Source of the DNA: Variovorax sp. JS1663
Lineage (GTDB): Bacteria > Pseudomonadota > Gammaproteobacteria > Burkholderiales > Burkholderiaceae_C
Direction: 5' to 3'
Length of the DNA: 64,000 nt
NCBI RefSeq assembly: GCF_002157355.1
Contig: NZ_LYMK01000026.1
Coordinates: forward strand, 43,194 to 107,193
Numbering within the stretch: the first letter of the stretch is position 1; every line of letters begins with the position of its first letter. Below are positions 61,528-64,000 of this stretch, in pieces. The notes beneath the pieces were generated by a model that did not search any database, was not told where the DNA came from, and saw only the letters and a list, made by a program, of their open reading frames with translations. Both the position numbers and the translations under genes were made by a program.

Positions 61528-61952
61528 TGCAGGTCGAGCCGAGCGGTGTCTTCGAGGACGCGGATGTCGCTGGCGGCGCTACGCTTGACGACCTGCTCAG
61601 CCGCTGGCATTCCTGGGCGAAGGGCTACATCCCAGTGCCTCAGAGCGGCGCCGACCCCATGTTCCGCAACGTCAGGACCCCGAAGACATGGGACACCACG
61701 TCCGACGCCTTCGACGATGATCTGAACAACCGGATCATGGAGTGCATCGATTTCCAGGTCTCGCAGATGCCAGACAACCCGCCTGATCACGGCTACCGAA
61801 GCGCCATCTACTCGCTGGCCCGCAACCTCTCGACTGGGCGAAGCGTCTGGATCAGCCCGCGGCTGCCGCGCGACCCGATGCAGCGCGCCGTCATCGTCCT
61901 GGAGGCGCGTAACATGCTGACTCGCCGACTCTTGGCTGCTGGAGTGATGTGA
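61527..61952 (+). CDS. Phage protein in late-regulator position (141 residues)
   Basis: The sequence LLSRWHSWAKGYIPVPQSGA ... FQVSQMPDNPPDHGYRSAIY ... ARNLSTGRSVWISPRLPRD matches a recurring family of phage proteins that I recall only as hypothetical. It stands near the end of the early operon where lambda has Q, but no DNA-binding motif is evident. Confidence 0.65.
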   Translation: MQVEPSGVFEDADVAGGATLDDLLSRWHSWAKGYIPVPQSGADPMFRNVRTPKTWDTTSDAFDDDLNNRIMECIDFQVSQMPDNPPDHGYRSAIYSLARNLSTGRSVWISPRLPRDPMQRAVIVLEARNMLTRRLLAAGVM

Positions 61953-62320
61953 TGCACGTTTATCAACTCGATGGGCACGACCTTGACTACTGGGTTGCGC
62001 GAGCCATTGATGTGAGGGTGGTGCCAATGGGCGAAGCATGGGCGCTCGAAGCGGCGCCGGCCGCTCCGTGGGAGCCGCACAAGGACTGGGCTCTCGGCGG
62101 CCCGATCCTTCACGAGAACATGGTCAGCATCATCTACATCAAGAACGGCAGCGGCTGCAAAGGCGAATGCCACCGGTACAGGCGAAACGAGCGGCCGCCG
62201 CACAGTGTTGGCAGGCAATGGGGTGACGATCCATTGCAGGCCGGCCTGAGGGCGCTGGTCGAGGCCGCGTGCGGAGAAGAAGTCGATCCTCCGTTGCAAC
62301 ACTACCGCGAATTCATGTAA
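61952..62320 (+). CDS. NinX-like (DUF2591) phage protein
   Basis: A 122-residue protein with the DUF2591 pattern: YQLDGHDLDYWVARAIDV, PHKDWALGGPILHENMVSI, and DPLQAGLRALVEAACGEEVD at the end. NinX proteins are common in the nin region of lambdoid phages; their function is unknown. The start is ATG 61952 or the overlapping GTG 61949. It is followed by an intrinsic terminator. Confidence 0.85.
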   Translation: MHVYQLDGHDLDYWVARAIDVRVVPMGEAWALEAAPAAPWEPHKDWALGGPILHENMVSIIYIKNGSGCKGECHRYRRNERPPHSVGRQWGDDPLQAGLRALVEAACGEEVDPPLQHYREFM

Positions 62321-62360
62321 CATCCGCCCCGGACGCCACAGGTGCGTCCAGAAAATCCCG

Positions 62361-62391
62361 AAGCCGCCCACCCGAGGCGGCTTTCTCATTT
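62361..62391 (+). terminator. Terminator after ninX
   Basis: AAGCCGCC (62361-62368) and GGCGGCTT (62376-62383) form an 8-bp stem with a 7-base loop, followed by a T-rich tail (62382-62391). It separates the early operon from the tRNA genes and late region. Confidence 0.75.
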
Positions 62392-62392
62392 C

Positions 62393-62469
62393 TGGCCCTT
62401 AGCCAAGCGGTCTACGGCACCGGGTTTTGATCCCGGCATTCCAAGGTTCGAATCCTTGAGGGCCTGCCA
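62393..62469 (+). tRNA. Phage tRNA-Gln (anticodon TTG)
   Basis: Cloverleaf with anticodon stem CCGGG/CCCGG and loop TTTTGAT (anticodon TTG at 62427-62429, reading CAA), T-arm AAGG TTCGAAT CCTT and encoded GCCA. Acceptor pairs 2-7 are complete; position 1 (T) faces T at position 72, an unpaired end. It begins two bases after the terminator tail. Confidence 0.88.
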
Positions 62470-62479
62470 GCCCCCACGT

Positions 62480-62555
62480 GTATCGGTAGCTCAATGGGCA
62501 GAGCACTGGTCTCCAAAACCAGCGGTTGAGGGTTCAAGGCCTTCCCGGTACGCCA
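62480..62555 (+). tRNA. Phage tRNA-Trp (anticodon CCA)
   Basis: Cloverleaf: acceptor GTATCGG (62480-62486) with CCGGTAC (one G-T pair), D-arm GCTC/GAGC, anticodon stem CTGGT/ACCAG with loop CTCCAAA (anticodon CCA at 62513-62515), T-stem GAGGG/CCTTC, discriminator G and encoded CCA. It starts 10 bases after tRNA-Gln, so the two are likely cotranscribed. Confidence 0.88.
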
Positions 62556-62638
62556 TCCCAACTCGCACGCACGGAATCGGAGCCAGGCATGTCGCCTGGA
62601 CCGGACGTCCGCGCTCGCCAGTAGAAGGCAATGTCACC

Positions 62639-62881
62639 ATGACCACAGTTCGAGCCAAGTTCAAGGTGCAGAGTGTCACCGAGTCCGAGGGCGGCCTGAA
62701 AACGGCCAACCTGTCGCCGGTCACCAGCGGCAGCTCGGAGAACGACAAGTTCTTCAAGTGGACTCCCGGCGGCCAGATCCAGCTGGGCACCATCAACCCC
62801 GACGCGGCCGCGCAGTTCGTGCCCGGCCGCCAGTTCTATGTCGACTTCACGCCTGCAGACGAGGCTCAGAAGGCCGACTGA
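62639..62881 (+). CDS. Hypothetical phage protein (80 residues), beta-rich
   Basis: It begins MTTVRAKFKVQSVTESEGGL and has FKWTPGGQIQLGTINPDAAA and GRQFYVDFTPADE. This small beta-barrel pattern is common in phages near the terminase side. The start is taken at ATG 62639. Function unknown. Confidence 0.75.
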   Translation: MTTVRAKFKVQSVTESEGGLKTANLSPVTSGSSENDKFFKWTPGGQIQLGTINPDAAAQFVPGRQFYVDFTPADEAQKAD

Positions 62882-62927
62882 TTTCAGTTGTCTCCTTGGG
62901 CGGCTTGCCTGCTGTTGCCCAATTACC

Positions 62928-62958
62928 GGCGCCCGCCTCACCCGCGGGCGCCGCCTTT
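62928..62958 (+). terminator. Possible terminator/attenuator hairpin
   Basis: GGCGCCCGC (62928-62936) pairs with GCGGGCGCC (62944-62952), followed by GCC and TTTT. The stem is perfect, but the T-run is short and 3 bases away, so termination would be partial. Confidence 0.45.
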
Positions 62959-62974
62959 TCGGAGCCACCCACAC

Positions 62975-63256
62975 ATGAACGGAATCACCACCGTCGCGCC
63001 GCTCGGCGCGCGCGCAGCGCTGCCGGCCGACGGCCAAGCGCAGGAGGAGCAGCGCGAGATCCGCTTCCTCGGCGACCTCCAGCGGCTGCAGCCCAAGCCG
63101 GGCGATGTGTTCGTGCTGACCGTCGATCGGTCGCTGAGCATCGAACAGTGCGAGCACCTGCGCTCCTACTGGAAGCAGGTCATGGGCGACATCAAGGTAC
63201 TGGTGCTGACCGAAGGGCTGAAGCTGGGCTGCATGGCGAAGCCTCCGGAAGCCTGA
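62975..63256 (+). CDS. Hypothetical phage protein (93 residues)
   Basis: It begins MNGITTVAPLGARAALPADG and contains LQRLQPKPGDVFVLTVDRSL and a helix IEQCEHLRSYWKQVMGDIKV. The pattern resembles small phage proteins with a PKPGDxxVLxVD strand. No known function; 1 base before the next gene. Confidence 0.65.
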   Translation: MNGITTVAPLGARAALPADGQAQEEQREIRFLGDLQRLQPKPGDVFVLTVDRSLSIEQCEHLRSYWKQVMGDIKVLVLTEGLKLGCMAKPPEA

Positions 63257-63257
63257 G

Positions 63258-63467
63258 ATGGCCAAGCTCCAGGTCTCCGCCGAGCTCCTGCTCGACAGCC
63301 TGTTCAAGGGGCAGGCCCAAGGCATGCGCCTGATCGGCGCTTCGGTCGAACCGATCACCCAGACCATCGAGCTCGACCTCGAAGGCCCAGCCATCCCTAA
63401 CACCGATCGCATCAGTGCCATCTGCACAGTGGAGCGGTTCACTGTGCGGTTCGAGCCGAGGCTGTAA
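63258..63467 (+). CDS. Hypothetical phage protein (69 residues)
   Basis: MAKLQVSAELLLDSLFKGQA, then VEPITQTIELDLEGPAIPN and a final strand FTVRFEPRL, forms a small alpha-beta protein. Its stop overlaps the next ATG (TAATG). No family recognised. Confidence 0.65.
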   Translation: MAKLQVSAELLLDSLFKGQAQGMRLIGASVEPITQTIELDLEGPAIPNTDRISAICTVERFTVRFEPRL

Positions 63468-63631
63468 TGCCCTGCTCCGGATGTGACGCCCGCCGCGCTT
63501 GGATAGCGCGCAAGGCCAAGCTGGCCGCGCAGGCCCTCGTCGCCGTGCTGCGCCAAGAGCAGAAGACCGCCGAACGCACCAAACCCCATGGCCAAGTCAC
63601 CCCGACCAAGCCTCACGACCCTGCGCAGTAG
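63467..63631 (+). CDS. 54-residue basic microprotein
   Basis: The short frame encodes MPCSGCDARRAWIARKAKLA followed by a helix and a polar tail. A CxxC pair at the N-terminus may bind metal. ATG overlaps the previous TAA, and its 3' end overlaps the HNH gene start by 44 bases. Translation is plausible but unproved. Confidence 0.5.
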   Translation: MPCSGCDARRAWIARKAKLAAQALVAVLRQEQKTAERTKPHGQVTPTKPHDPAQ

Positions 63632-64000
63632 GGTCCAGCCCCAGCCCCACAGGCTGGCCACGATCCAGCCCGGGTCATGGCGCACTGCCAACCAATCGAG
63701 CGCCCAGCGCGGCTACGGCTACCGCTGGCAAAAGGCCCGGGAAGCCCACCTTCTGGCCAACCCCCTCTGCGTGATGTGCAAGGAGCAGGACGGACGCGCC
63801 GTCCCGGCCACCATCGTCGACCACCGCATCCCCCATGGAGGCGACCAGTGCCTGTTCTGGGACCGCTCGAACTGGCAGAGCCTATGCGCCCACCACCACT
63901 CGAGCGACAAGCAGAGGCAGGAAGCAGCAGACCGAGCCATCAGGGACGCGTCAGGAGACCGCCAGGGGACCGCGGGGCAGGTCGGGGACGTCGGAAGGGG
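63588..64000 (+). CDS. HNH endonuclease, terminase-associated type (3' end cut by window)
   Basis: The frame is open from ATG 63588 to the window end (137 codons). The HNH core is CVMCKEQDGRAVPATIVDHRIPHGG ... WDRSNWQSLCAHHHSSDKQ, with two CxxC/CxxH zinc pairs and the DH and N residues. It follows the phage GYRWQKAREAHL start pattern. Such HNH proteins lie next to terminase genes and take part in cos cleavage, so the packaging genes probably begin just past 64000. Confidence 0.88.
   Translation, partial: MAKSPRPSLTTLRSRVQPQPHRLATIQPGSWRTANQSSAQRGYGYRWQKAREAHLLANPLCVMCKEQDGRAVPATIVDHRIPHGGDQCLFWDRSNWQSLCAHHHSSDKQRQEAADRAIRDASGDRQGTAGQVGDVGR

Larger units (their letters stand above)
32926..64000. 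mobile_element. Lambda-like temperate prophage, left and central part (right end beyond window)
   Basis: The element runs from tRNA-Val to the window end. Order: integrase, excisionase, leftward early genes, YqaJ exonuclease/Bet recombination pair, small genes, repressor/Cro immunity region with two operator pairs, rightward replication genes (initiator, DnaB), NinB, NinX, two tRNAs and a terminase-side HNH gene. No structural or lysis gene is present yet. Apart from open ends, no gene is clearly broken, so the prophage may be functional. Confidence 0.93.

Noticed and set aside
62393..62555. The tRNA-Gln/tRNA-Trp pair as the right attachment site
   Set aside because: Their 3' halves do not match the tRNA-Val 3' end, and phage genes continue after them.

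Overview
The window comes from a high-GC betaproteobacterial chromosome, most likely a member of the Comamonadaceae (Variovorax/Acidovorax-like). The evidence is the gene content (isc operon running straight into hscBA-fdx, an intracellular PHB depolymerase, a propionyl-CoA/methylmalonyl-CoA operon) and an extragenic repeat between fdx and dnaQ of a kind I recognise from that family. The genus is an inference; there is no rRNA here.

Bases 1-32,850 are host backbone. In order: the end of an ABC permease; a small catabolic cluster (DJ-1/PfpI protein, MHS-family transporter behind a nested palindrome, cupin, 7Fe-type ferredoxin, XRE-cupin regulator); a leftward lhr helicase - AraC regulator - stand-alone nuoB-like group; dusA; a broken TauD/TfdA dioxygenase; a GntR regulator divergent from mcm-meaB-pccB-pccA-epimerase, which together take propionyl-CoA to succinyl-CoA; a leftward group of LysE exporter, RnfB-like ferredoxin and PhaZ; an aromatic/aspartate aminotransferase; uvrB; the Fe-S assembly operon iscRSUA-hscBA-fdx with an IscR-type site, a structured leader and an internal terminator; dnaQ; and tRNA-Val(CAC).

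Bases 32,926-64,000 are the left part of a lambda-like temperate prophage sitting at the 3' end of tRNA-Val. The leftward arm (about 33.0-48.7 kb) carries integrase, excisionase, modular early proteins, an ASCH-like protein, a KTSC protein, a Red-type recombination pair (YqaJ exonuclease and Bet annealing protein) and many tiny membrane, secreted or zinc-ribbon proteins. The immunity region (48.7-51.3 kb) has a repressor without a peptidase domain and a divergent Cro. It is bracketed by two operator pairs, each made of two 18-bp palindromes exactly 23 bp apart; between them lie two lipoproteins and a small membrane protein. The rightward arm (51.3-64 kb) carries HNH nucleases, a Dam-type methylase, an O-like initiator with a candidate origin, DnaB, a RuvC-like resolvase, NinB, a DUF968-like protein, NinX, two phage tRNAs (Gln-UUG, Trp-CCA) and finally a terminase-proximal HNH gene cut by the window end. 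Structural and lysis genes and the right attachment site lie beyond the window.

Most phage genes are joined by ATGA or GTGA stop-start overlaps. I used these, with Shine-Dalgarno matches, to choose starts and to recover several genes shorter than 60 codons.
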